From contig JAEDJB010000029.1 of NCBI GenBank assembly GCA_016296565.1, forward strand, positions 1-16,615: a stretch of 16,615 nt of DNA, written 5' to 3'. A program made the position numbers and the translations under genes. Every line of letters begins with the position of its first letter. The stretch's first letter is position 1. Shown here one piece after another: positions 6,262 through 12,440 of this stretch. A model generated the notes under the pieces. That model worked only from the letters and a program-made list of their open reading frames with translations. It made no database searches and had not been told where the DNA came from. This stretch comes from Oscillospiraceae bacterium (GTDB lineage: Bacteria; Bacillota; Clostridia; Oscillospirales; Oscillospiraceae).

Positions 6262-7140
6262 ATGAAGGAGCAGATCCTGGCAGTCCAGCGGATGCAGGAG
6301 TACATCGAGGAAAACCTGGAGCAGGAGATTACCCCGGCGGCCCTTGCCCAGGTGTCCCACTTTTCGCCCTGGCACGCCCGCCGCTTGTTTCAGCAGTACA
6401 CCGGTCTGACCCCGGCGGAGTATATCCGCCGCCTGCGGCTGTCCCGCTCGGCGGTGCGGCTGAAGCAGGGGGGATGCCGGGTGATCGACGCGGCCTATGA
6501 CCTGGGCTTTGGCAGCGTGGACGGCTACCAGCGGGCCTTTCAGCGGGAATTTGGCTGCAACCCCGGCCAGTACGCCAGGACAAAGGTTCCCATTCCTCTC
6601 TTCATCCCTTACGGTGTTCAGTATCGGGAACAAAGAAAGGAGACTGTTTCTATGGAACAATTACAAAGCCTGTTTGTGCGGCTGGTCCGAAAGCCGGAGC
6701 GAAAGGTGACCCTCAAGCGGGGGATTCGCGCCGAGGACTATTTTTCCTACTGTGAAGAGGTGGGGTGCGACGTCTGGGGTATCCTCACCAGCATGGATGC
6801 CCTGGAGGGTGAGCCGGTGTGCCTGTGGCTGCCGGAAGCCTACCGGCGGCCCAACACCTCGGTTTATGTACAGGGCGTCGAGGTGGCGGCAGACGATCCC
6901 AGCGTGGTTCCGGAGGGGTTTGAGACCATCACCCTGCCCCCGGCGGAATACCTGATGTTCCAGGGAGAACCCTTCCGGGAGGAGGACTACAGCAGCGCCA
7001 TCCTGGCCGTCCAGCACGGGATGGACCGGTATGACCCTTCCTTCCTGGGCTACCAGTGGGACGACACCGTTCCCCGCATCCAGCTGGAGCCCCGGGGAGA
7101 GCGGGGATACATCGAGCTGCGGGGCGTCCGGCCCTTATAA
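6262..7140 (+). CDS. AraC-family regulator with GyrI-like effector-binding domain
   Basis: The 292-residue regulator has its DNA-binding domain first. Two AraC helix-turn-helix motifs lie in residues 4-104: ITPAALAQVSHFSPWHARRLF, then VIDAAYDLGFGSVDGYQRAF. The C-terminal part, from about 131, is a GyrI-like/effector-binding domain. It contains the tract DYFSYCEEVGCDVWG and a late block beginning IQLEPRGERGYIELRGV. This layout resembles Rob-type regulators, which sense amphipathic drugs or bile-like compounds. ATG 6262 follows GGGAGGGGAGAGA; a TTG at 6247 is less likely. It lies 67 bp after the DUF4097 gene and probably shares its transcript. A second internal ribosome site precedes the effector domain and is listed separately. 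A perfect terminator follows immediately. Confidence 0.92.
   Translation: MKEQILAVQRMQEYIEENLEQEITPAALAQVSHFSPWHARRLFQQYTGLTPAEYIRRLRLSRSAVRLKQGGCRVIDAAYDLGFGSVDGYQRAFQREFGCNPGQYARTKVPIPLFIPYGVQYREQRKETVSMEQLQSLFVRLVRKPERKVTLKRGIRAEDYFSYCEEVGCDVWGILTSMDALEGEPVCLWLPEAYRRPNTSVYVQGVEVAADDPSVVPEGFETITLPPAEYLMFQGEPFREEDYSSAILAVQHGMDRYDPSFLGYQWDDTVPRIQLEPRGERGYIELRGVRPL
6637..6654 (+). promoter_or_regulatory. internal ribosome-binding site and in-frame ATG within the AraC gene
   Basis: AAGGAGA at 6637-6643 lies at ideal distance from an in-frame ATG at 6652, which is codon 131 of the regulator. Translation from here would give a free 162-residue GyrI-like domain starting MEQLQSLFVRL, right at the domain boundary. 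Whether it is used is unknown. Confidence 0.45.
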
Positions 7141-7144
7141 GCGC

Positions 7145-7180
7145 AAAAAAGTCTGTCATCGGCTGATGACAGACTTTTTT
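7145..7180. terminator. perfect bidirectional terminator between the AraC and M20 genes
   Basis: AAAAAAGTCTGTCATC (7145-7160) and GATGACAGACTTTTTT (7165-7180) form a perfect 16-bp stem with loop GGCT. Both strands end in a six-T run. The flanking genes converge on it, so it can serve both. Confidence 0.92.
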
Positions 7181-7191
7181 GTTGTATGGTC

Positions 7192-8424
7192 TCACGCTTT
7201 GTGATCCTCCAGCCACCGCAGCGCGGTGTAAGCGTATACGGCGCAGCCCACCGGGAGAGCCTCCTCGTCGAAGGTCACCATGGGGTGGTGCTGGGGGTAG
7301 CCGTGTCCCTTTTCCGGCTGGCCGCTGGCCAGGGCCAGCATGACCGAGGGGACCTTTTGGCTCACATAGGCAAAATCCTCGGACCCGGCAGTTTTGGACC
7401 CTGTTCCGCCGCCGCTCATGGCGTTCAGCTCAGCAACGGAAAAGGCCCGCTGCCTGCCCAACAGCTCCTTGACATAGCCCTCGCAGCAGAGGGACAAGTC
7501 CTTGTCGTTGACCAAAGTGGGGCAGCCGCTGCCGAAGGTGACGGAGGCTTCCGCACGGAAGGCGCCTGCAACCCCCTGGGCAATTTCAGTCAGACGCTGC
7601 TTGATGAAAGCCCGGGTCTCCTCATCAAAGGTGCGGAGGCTTCCACCCATCACGGCGGTGTCCGGAATGGCGTTGGCGGTGGTGCCGGCGTGGAGGGTAC
7701 CGATGGTCAGCACGGCCCGTTCCCCCATGGCCAGTTCTCTGGCGTGAATCTCCTGAAGGCTCAGCAGAATGTGGGCGGCGGCGGAGAGGGGGTCGATCCC
7801 GGTGTTGGGCATGGAGCCGTGGCAGCCCTTGCCCTGGACCTTGATCTCAAAATAGTCTGCCGCCGGTGCGCTGACCCCGGGGGCGGAGACAATGACGGTG
7901 CCCGGCTGGAAGGGCATGGCTGCCATCACGTGGATCATCAGGGCTGCGTCCACCTTGGGGTTTTCCAGAAGTCCCGCCTGGATCATGTCGCTGGAACCCT
8001 CAAAGGTCTCTTCTGACGGCTGAAACATCAGCTTTACGGTGCCCGGAATCTCGTCCTCATGCTCCTTGAGCAGGCGGGCTGCCCCCAGGAGCATGGCGGT
8101 GTGCATGTCGTGGCCGCAGGCGTGCATATTTCCGGTCCGGCAGGCAAAGTCCACGCCGGACTCCTCCTGGATGGGCAGGGCGTCCATGTCCGCCCGGAGG
8201 AGAAAGACCTTGCCGGGCTGTTTTCCCCCGGCCAGAGCCACCAGGCCGGCCCGTCCGCAGGCCTCGGGCTGGTAGCCCATGGCAGTCAGCTCCCGCTTTA
8301 CAAAGGAAAGGGTCCGGTCCAGCGCAAAGCCGGTTTCCGCGTTCTGGTGCAGGGTGCGGCGGGAGGAAACCAGCTGATCCCGCAGTGCTTCTGCCTCCTG
8401 CAATAATGTTTCAGGCGTCATCAT
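7192..8424 (-). CDS. M20-family metallo-amidohydrolase (N-acyl amino acid / hippurate type)
   Basis: This is a cytoplasmic two-metal hydrolase that cleaves an amide to release an amino acid from an N-acyl group; the exact substrate is unknown. The 410-residue protein has RADMDALPI (77-85), the metal-binding ACGHDMHT block (Cys103, His105), FQPSEET with the catalytic and metal Glu pair (138-139), and His165 in ALMIHV. A C-terminal TAGSEDFAYV block and the HHP motif complete the M20D pattern. Length is normal. Two tandem ATGs (8424 and 8421) follow GGGAGG by 5 and 8 nt, and either may be used. It is a single-gene unit with a probable promoter upstream, between the serine tRNA terminator and the shared terminator at its 3' end. 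Confidence 0.93.
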   Translation of the reverse strand: MMTPETLLQEAEALRDQLVSSRRTLHQNAETGFALDRTLSFVKRELTAMGYQPEACGRAGLVALAGGKQPGKVFLLRADMDALPIQEESGVDFACRTGNMHACGHDMHTAMLLGAARLLKEHEDEIPGTVKLMFQPSEETFEGSSDMIQAGLLENPKVDAALMIHVMAAMPFQPGTVIVSAPGVSAPAADYFEIKVQGKGCHGSMPNTGIDPLSAAAHILLSLQEIHARELAMGERAVLTIGTLHAGTTANAIPDTAVMGGSLRTFDEETRAFIKQRLTEIAQGVAGAFRAEASVTFGSGCPTLVNDKDLSLCCEGYVKELLGRQRAFSVAELNAMSGGGTGSKTAGSEDFAYVSQKVPSVMLALASGQPEKGHGYPQHHPMVTFDEEALPVGCAVYAYTALRWLEDHKA

Positions 8425-8508
8425 TCTAACCTCCCAATGAAAAAGACAGCTTTAGCATGGCAGAAACCTTCCTTTTTATGCTTTGAAATTTCTCTGCCCG
8501 GATGGTTT

Positions 8509-8537
8509 ATTCTACCCCTTCTTTCCGCAGAAGTAAA
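8509..8537 (-). promoter_or_regulatory. possible promoter of the M20 gene
   Basis: On the minus strand, TTTACT (8532-8537) and TAGAAT (8509-8514) are separated by 17 bp. The -10 is good and the -35 weak. The predicted leader is about 80 nt. Confidence 0.4.
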
Positions 8538-8607
8538 GAACAGAAAACATGGGACCATGCGGAAGCACAGTTCCACGCGGAAAGTGCTGAGGTTCAGATC
8601 CGGAAGC

Positions 8608-8649
8608 AAAAAAGACCAGAATTACCATGGCTGGTAATTCTGGTCTTTT
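8608..8649 (-). terminator. terminator of the serine tRNA operon
   Basis: An 18-bp perfect stem (8610-8627 with 8632-8649, loop of 4 nt) begins at the last A of the encoded CCA of tRNA-Ser(GCU). It ends in six Ts on the minus strand. The hairpin directly abuts the mature tRNA 3' end. Confidence 0.9.
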
Positions 8650-8740
8650 GGCGGAGAAGGAGAGATTTGAACTCTCGCGACGCTCAACACGCCCTACTCC
8701 CTTAGCAGGGGAGCCCCTTCGGCCACTTGGGTACTTCTCC
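8649..8740 (-). tRNA. tRNA-Ser (anticodon GCU)
   Basis: The 92-nt gene has acceptor arms GGAGAAG and CTTCTCC and the encoded CCA end. The anticodon arm is CCCCTGCTAAGGGA with anticodon GCT, reading AGC/AGU codons. The long variable arm is characteristic of tRNA-Ser, and the T-arm is GAGAGTTCAAATCTCTC. It is the second gene of a two-tRNA operon and lies 28 nt after tRNA-Ser(UGA). Confidence 0.97.
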
Positions 8741-8768
8741 AAGTCCGGATCTAACGGTAATATAAAAA

Positions 8769-8855
8769 TGGCGGAGAGAGTGGGATTCGAACCCACGGCC
8801 CTTTCGGGTCACCGGTTTTCAAGACCGGCTCCTTAAACCGCTCGGACATCTCTCC
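8769..8855 (-). tRNA. tRNA-Ser (anticodon UGA)
   Basis: The 87-nt gene has acceptor arms GGAGAGA and TCTCTCC, the encoded CCA, the anticodon arm CCGGTCTTGAAAACCGG with anticodon TGA, and a long variable arm. The T-arm is GTGGGTTCGAATCCCAC. It reads UCN codons, mainly UCA. It is the first gene of the operon, with a strong promoter about 25 bp upstream. Confidence 0.97.
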
Positions 8856-8881
8856 GTTTGCCTCGGTTAGATGCGAGAATT

Positions 8882-8910
8882 ATAATATCACACTCCTCAG
8901 CCTTTGTCAA
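8882..8910 (-). promoter_or_regulatory. promoter of the serine tRNA operon
   Basis: On the minus strand, TTGACA (8905-8910) and TATTAT (8882-8887) are 17 bp apart. The predicted start lies about 20 nt before the first tRNA. Confidence 0.85.
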
Positions 8911-9052
8911 CTGAAATTCCGGAAAAGTTTGGACAAAATTATGGAAAACTCCGGCAAGGACAGGAATGCCCAATTTTTTCATCTGTATTCCTACCGGGAA
9001 ATCATGAATTTCCTGCTGCAAACCGGGTTTTCTGTGAAAAAAGGAAGAAATT

Positions 9053-9133
9053 TTCGACAGTGAGCCCTGAATTTGTCGGAAATTTCCTGTCATTTTTTGC
9101 GCTTTCGACAGGAAAAAGTCAAACGCCGTCGAA
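9053..9133. promoter_or_regulatory. cluster of Spo0A-like boxes in the 374-bp gene-free stretch before the DUF6514 gene
   Basis: The interval 8856-9229 has no gene and is clearly more AT-rich than the rest of the window. Its right half holds two exact 0A-box sequences TTCGACA (9053-9059 and 9104-9110, reverse of TGTCGAA). It also has two one-mismatch versions, TGTCGGA (9074-9080) and CGTCGAA (9127-9133). TTTCGAC (9103-9109) and GTCGAAA (9128-9134) also form an inverted repeat with an 18-nt gap. Spo0A is the sporulation master regulator and binds TGTCGAA. The match to the box is seen; binding is inferred. The left part (about 8911-9050) shows only the outer end of the tRNA promoter and weak inverted repeats. 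Confidence 0.5.
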
Positions 9134-9159
9134 ATACAGCGAGCGAAAATGCTTTTAAT

Positions 9160-9178
9160 TTAAGTTGCTTAACGTTAA
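9160..9178. repeat. overlapping palindromes upstream of the DUF6514 gene
   Basis: TTAAG-TTG-CTTAA (9160-9172) overlaps the perfect palindrome TTAACGTTAA (9169-9178). The pair lies about 55 bp before the start codon, where a promoter would be expected. No sigma-A promoter close to consensus is visible; the best pairing is TTGCTT (9165-9170) with TACAAA 16 bp later. The region may need an activator. Confidence 0.4.
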
Positions 9179-9229
9179 AATAAAGATACAAAGGGTTACA
9201 AAATAGAAGCAAAACGGAGGAGATAAAAA

Positions 9230-9499
9230 ATGCGCGAACTACTCCTTGGTGAAGCAGACTTGACGGAGTGGGCCGGAGACCCACTGACTTGCCGGTATCA
9301 GCTTTTGATCCGGACTACGCCTCCGCCTGTATGCTGTGAGAGCTACGGGATCAGCGTAGAGATCGTACAGACAGGAGAACGTGAGGAAGTGTTGGACCTG
9401 ACCGTACGTCCGGATCGGATTCAAGAGCTGGCGGAACGACTGATCGGAGGTGGTGTAACTCCCTGTGCCCTGCGGGACATTGTGGAAGACTGGCTGTGA
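9230..9499 (+). CDS. DUF6514 family protein
   Basis: The 89-residue cytoplasmic protein resembles the clostridial family DUF6514. It has a beta-rich front part (LTCRYQLLI), the central CESYGISVEIVQTGE segment, and the C-terminal helix pair with VTPCALRDIVEDWL, where the family usually shows VTP..L.DV.EDY. The function is unknown. There are two adjacent cysteines (CCESYG). The start follows a strong GGAGGAG. The PRK06851-type NTPase gene starts 61 bp after its stop with no terminator between, so the two may share a transcript. The Spo0A-like boxes upstream suggest expression linked to stationary phase or sporulation. Codon use is slightly less G/C-rich at third positions than in the neighbours. 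Confidence 0.75.
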   Translation: MRELLLGEADLTEWAGDPLTCRYQLLIRTTPPPVCCESYGISVEIVQTGEREEVLDLTVRPDRIQELAERLIGGGVTPCALRDIVEDWL

Positions 9500-9560
9500 C
9501 AGAAGCTGGTGAGAGCGCATAAGCTGATTCAGAAGGATAGAGTGTAAGGGAGGACAGCTT

Positions 9561-10646
9561 ATGTCAGACTTGACCCAACGCGTCCAGTTTTTCCTGGGGG
9601 CAAACTCTGCCGAAGGGTTTGTATCCTTGTATGAACAATGGGTGGATCAGAAACAGATCCAGGGCTTCTATGTGCTGAAGGGCGGTGCAGGCTGCGGCAA
9701 GTCCACGCTGATGTGCCAGGTAGCCCGGCAAATGGAGACGGAGGGATACTCCGTGGAATATATCCGCTGTTCCGGAGACCCAGATTCTCTGGACGGCATT
9801 TTCATTCCCCAAAAGGGTGCCGCTTTGGCAGACGGCACCTCGCCCCATGTGCTGGACCCGGCTTACACCGGGGCCACCGGCCACTACATTGACCTGGGAG
9901 CAGGCTATGACCGAAAGGCCCTCTTTCTGATGCGGGAGGAGATCATTGTCGCCGTCCAGGCCTACCAGGCCTGCTATCCCCAGGCTTACCGCTGCATCCG
10001 GGGTGCGGAAGAGAGCCTGCGGCGGGGGTGCCAGCCGCTCCACACGGAGGAGACCATGGCCAAGGTCCGGAAGCGGGCAGCGGGGATTCTGGCCCGGGAA
10101 CTGAAAGGAAAGGATGATGGGATCGGCCGCAGGACCCGCCGTTTCTTAAGCGGCGTAACCTGTCAGGGACGCATCCTGTTGGAGGGTACCATCGCCACGC
10201 TGTGTCAGCGGGGCTACGAGATCCGGGATGGGTGCGGGCTCAGCGGACCGCTGCTCGGCCTTCTGGAGCAGGGCTTTTTGGAGCGGGGCTATGACGTGAT
10301 TGCCTGCCCCAGCCCGGAGCGGCCCAGCCGGCTGGAGCATCTGCTGATTCCGGCTCTCTCCCTGGCCTTTGTCACCGGTTCCACGGGGCGGGAGGGATTC
10401 CGCACCATCCGGACGGAGAGCCTGGTGGAGAAAGCGGCCTGGCAGGAGGGGAGAAGCTTTCTGCGTCTGTCCAACCGTGTGGCCAAAGAGCTGCTGGACG
10501 AGGCGGTGACCCATCTGGCCCAGGCCAAGGCCCGCCACGATGAGCTGGAGGCTCTGTACCACCCCCACGTGGATTTCTCTTTGTCCGAAGAGCTTGCCCG
10601 GCAGACGGCGGAGGAGATCCTGTCCCTGCCCGACGCCCTGTCATAA
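9561..10646 (+). CDS. PRK06851-type P-loop NTPase with a degenerate second P-loop
   Basis: The 361-residue protein has a clear Walker A, GGAGCGKST (41-49, Lys47). It is followed by the family tract RCSGDPDSLDGIFIPQKG, DGTSPHVLDP and GHYIDLGAGYDRKAL. Family members I know of contain two related NTPase halves. Here the second half begins near residue 200 and ends its nucleotide region with ERPSRLEHLLIPALSLAF. It has GCGLSGPLL (224-232) where a second P-loop is expected, without the lysine. Only the first site should bind nucleotide. No substrate is known for the family. The start follows GGGAGG. It lies downstream of the DUF6514 gene, and the PAP2 gene after it has its own promoter. Confidence 0.8.
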   Translation: MSDLTQRVQFFLGANSAEGFVSLYEQWVDQKQIQGFYVLKGGAGCGKSTLMCQVARQMETEGYSVEYIRCSGDPDSLDGIFIPQKGAALADGTSPHVLDPAYTGATGHYIDLGAGYDRKALFLMREEIIVAVQAYQACYPQAYRCIRGAEESLRRGCQPLHTEETMAKVRKRAAGILARELKGKDDGIGRRTRRFLSGVTCQGRILLEGTIATLCQRGYEIRDGCGLSGPLLGLLEQGFLERGYDVIACPSPERPSRLEHLLIPALSLAFVTGSTGREGFRTIRTESLVEKAAWQEGRSFLRLSNRVAKELLDEAVTHLAQAKARHDELEALYHPHVDFSLSEELARQTAEEILSLPDALS

Positions 10647-10653
10647 GAAACCC

Positions 10654-10682
10654 TTGCCCTGGTCCCGGCTCCGTGCTACAAT
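10654..10682 (+). promoter_or_regulatory. promoter of the PAP2 gene
   Basis: TTGCCC (10654-10659) and TACAAT (10677-10682) are separated by 17 bp. They begin 8 bp after the NTPase stop and give a leader of about 30 nt. Confidence 0.65.
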
Positions 10683-10719
10683 AACGAAACAACACCCGCA
10701 CGGAGAAAGGGGCAGCAGA

Positions 10720-11304
10720 ATGAATTCCTTATCCTTGGCGGAGCTGAGCATCCTGGACTGGATTGCCCAGTACTGCCATACGGACTGGCTGGATACGGTC
10801 ATGCCGGTCATTTCCCAGCTGGGAAACAGCGGCGCGGTCTGGATTCTGCTGGGGCTGGGCATTCTGGTGCTGAGCCGGCGGCAAAAGTCCACAGGCTTTC
10901 AGGTCCTGTTGGCGCTGCTGCTCAGCCTGATTATTTGCAACCTGATTTTAAAAAATGGGGTGGGCCGGATCCGGCCCTTTGCCCTCAACGAAGCGGTGGA
11001 GCTTCTGATCCCGCCGCCCGGAGACCCGTCCTTTCCCTCAGGCCACACATCGGCCTCCTTTGCGGCGGTTGCAGTTCTGCTTCTCACCCGGTGGCAAGGC
11101 CGCTGGGCCGCGCTGGTTCTGGCAGGACTGATCGCCTTTTCCCGGCTGTATCTCTACGTCCACTTTCCCACGGACGTGCTGGGGGGCCTGGTGGTAGGGG
11201 TTCTCTGCGGTGTGCTGGCGGTGACCATCTGGAACCGCTGGCTGGCGTCGTCCCCTCTCGGACGGAAGCTTACCGGAACCCAAGAAAACAAAAACGCACC
11301 GTGA
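10720..11304 (+). CDS. PAP2-family membrane phosphatase (undecaprenyl-PP or lipid phosphatase)
   Basis: This membrane enzyme removes phosphate from a lipid carrier or lipid phosphate on the outer face. The 194-residue protein contains all three PAP2 signatures: Kx6RP as KNGVGRIRP (Lys78, Arg85), PSGH at 106-109 (His109) and SRx5Hx3D as SRLYLYVHFPTD (His148, Asp152). Hydrophobic helices lie at about 39-52, 61-77, 113-123, 128-141 and 153-171. The size fits BcrC/PgpB-like enzymes, which recycle undecaprenyl pyrophosphate for cell-wall synthesis and can confer bacitracin tolerance. The specific substrate is not settled. ATG 10720 follows GGAGAAAGG and a promoter; an open frame further upstream lies inside the preceding gene. 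The stop codon sits within the terminator stem. Confidence 0.93.
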   Translation: MNSLSLAELSILDWIAQYCHTDWLDTVMPVISQLGNSGAVWILLGLGILVLSRRQKSTGFQVLLALLLSLIICNLILKNGVGRIRPFALNEAVELLIPPPGDPSFPSGHTSASFAAVAVLLLTRWQGRWAALVLAGLIAFSRLYLYVHFPTDVLGGLVVGVLCGVLAVTIWNRWLASSPLGRKLTGTQENKNAP

Positions 11305-11321
11305 CTGCCACGGTGCGTTTT
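11291..11321. terminator. bidirectional terminator between the PAP2 gene and proC
   Basis: AAAACGCACCGTG (11291-11303) pairs perfectly with CACGGTGCGTTTT (11309-11321). The loop is ACTGC, with further Ts after the stem. The left arm overlaps the final codons and stop of the PAP2 gene. The two genes converge here. Confidence 0.9.
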
Positions 11322-11342
11322 TTCGTATGACGGCAGGGAAAA

Positions 11343-12143
11343 TTACTTGCCCAGAGCGGCGTTCTTGTCGCAGGCAGCGATAACCGCGTCCATGAAGGCG
11401 GCGCGGACTGCCCGCTGCTCCAGGGTGCGCACCCCCTGGATGGTAGAGCCTCCGGGGCTGCACACGTCGTTTTTCAGCTGGTCGGGGTGCTTGCCAGTTT
11501 CCAGCACCATCTGGGCAGCCCCGATCATGGTCTGGGCGGCGTACTGCACCGCGTCGGGCCGGGACAGGCCGCAGGCCACGCCGCCGTCGGCCATGGCGTC
11601 CAGCACCAGGTAGAGGTAGGCGGGGCCGCAGCCGGACACGGCGGCGCCCACGTCCATCAGAGATTCCTCAATCCGATAGAGTCTGCCTGCCTTATCCATG
11701 ATGCCCAGGAAGCCCTCCAGCTGCTCCTGGGACACCTGAGCGCTGGCCTCGTAGAGAACAACGCCCTGGCCCACAGCCACGGGGGTGTTGGGCATGATGC
11801 GGATGATGGGGCAGTCTGCCGCGGACATCTCCTGAAGCTGGGCGATGGTGAGCCCTGCCGCCATGGACACCAGCACGGGCTTTTCCGCCCGGGCGGCCAG
11901 GGTGGGGCGGATGGTCTCCAGCATGCCGCCCATCAGGTGGGGCTTGACCCCCAGAAAGAGGTAGCGGCTCTCCTGGGCGGCCTCCAGGTTGGTCCCGGCG
12001 GCAAAACCCAGATCCTGAGCCAGGGCCTGGGCTTTTTCCGGGCTGCGGTTCGCCAGAATGCCGTCGGAGAGGGTCTGGCTCACAGCCCGGGCGATGGCGC
12101 CGCCCATGTTGCCGGAGCCGATGAGGCCGAAGGTATATTTCAT
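11343..12143 (-). CDS. proC: pyrroline-5-carboxylate reductase
   Basis: This is the last step of proline synthesis: pyrroline-5-carboxylate is reduced to L-proline with NAD(P)H in the cytoplasm. The 266-residue protein has the N-terminal Rossmann motif FGLIGSGNMGGAIA (residues 5-18). It also has the middle VSMAAGLTIAQL and RIMPNTPVAVGQG blocks, and the C-terminal signature SPGGSTIQGVRTLE of the helical dimerisation domain. Length is typical. ATG 12143 is preferred over the in-frame GTG at 12152 because AGGAG lies 8 nt before it, and the shorter protein begins at the usual place (MKYTFGLIG). It is transcribed alone, divergent from patB. Confidence 0.96.
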   Translation of the reverse strand: MKYTFGLIGSGNMGGAIARAVSQTLSDGILANRSPEKAQALAQDLGFAAGTNLEAAQESRYLFLGVKPHLMGGMLETIRPTLAARAEKPVLVSMAAGLTIAQLQEMSAADCPIIRIMPNTPVAVGQGVVLYEASAQVSQEQLEGFLGIMDKAGRLYRIEESLMDVGAAVSGCGPAYLYLVLDAMADGGVACGLSRPDAVQYAAQTMIGAAQMVLETGKHPDQLKNDVCSPGGSTIQGVRTLEQRAVRAAFMDAVIAACDKNAALGK

Positions 12144-12236
12144 GGAAATCACTCCTGTTCTTTATGAAAGTATTCTTTCCTCTGCGGCCGTTTGTTTTTC
12201 ATAGAAACACCGGAATCCAGAGAACTTGTTGCTGTC

Positions 12237-12266
12237 ATTGTATCACAGGGGGCAGGGGGCAGGCAA
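12237..12266 (-). promoter_or_regulatory. probable proC promoter
   Basis: On the minus strand, TTGCCT (12261-12266) and TACAAT (12237-12242) are 18 bp apart. The predicted leader is about 85 nt. The -35 overlaps a 7-bp inverted repeat (12258-12279). Confidence 0.45.
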
Positions 12267-12320
12267 GGGAAAGCCTGCCAGAAACCGCCGCTTTTTTCTC
12301 GTCAGAATGAAAAAAGGCGG
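12258..12320. repeat. two adjacent inverted repeats between proC and patB
   Basis: GGCAGGC (12258-12264) pairs with GCCTGCC (12273-12279). Next to it, CCGCC plus TTTTTTC (12285-12298, with a 2-nt bulge) pairs with GAAAAAA plus GGCGG (12309-12320). They lie in the 297-bp divergent intergenic region, outside both transcripts predicted from the promoters, so a regulatory or structural role is possible. No small gene is evident here. Confidence 0.4.
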
Positions 12321-12382
12321 GGGGAGAAATCAAAGCGGTTTTGGCTTCCTGTCCAAGGTTTTTCCGGAAAACCCAAAGTCCC

Positions 12383-12411
12383 TTGCATCAGCCGGAAAGG
12401 TGGGGTACAAT
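12383..12411 (+). promoter_or_regulatory. promoter of patB
   Basis: TTGCAT (12383-12388) and TACAAT (12406-12411) are separated by 17 bp. Transcription would begin near 12418, which rules out the longer open frame starting at 12192 as the translated protein. Confidence 0.7.
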
Positions 12412-12440
12412 TTGAAAAAATGATGTGCGAGGAACCCGAT

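Noticed and set aside
8425..8868. Short open frames on both strands around the tRNA genes
   Set aside because: They run through tRNA sequences, the terminator hairpin and the M20 leader. None has a ribosome site or a recognisable product.
9053..9134. CRISPR array or origin suggested by repeated TTTCGAC/GTCGAAA words in AT-rich DNA
   Set aside because: The repeats are only 7-8 bp, irregularly spaced and in both orientations. There are no DnaA boxes (TTATCCACA) and no spacer-repeat pattern.
12192..12440. N-terminal extension of the patB frame
   Set aside because: It lies upstream of or across the patB promoter, has no conserved residues and would make the protein about 80 residues too long.
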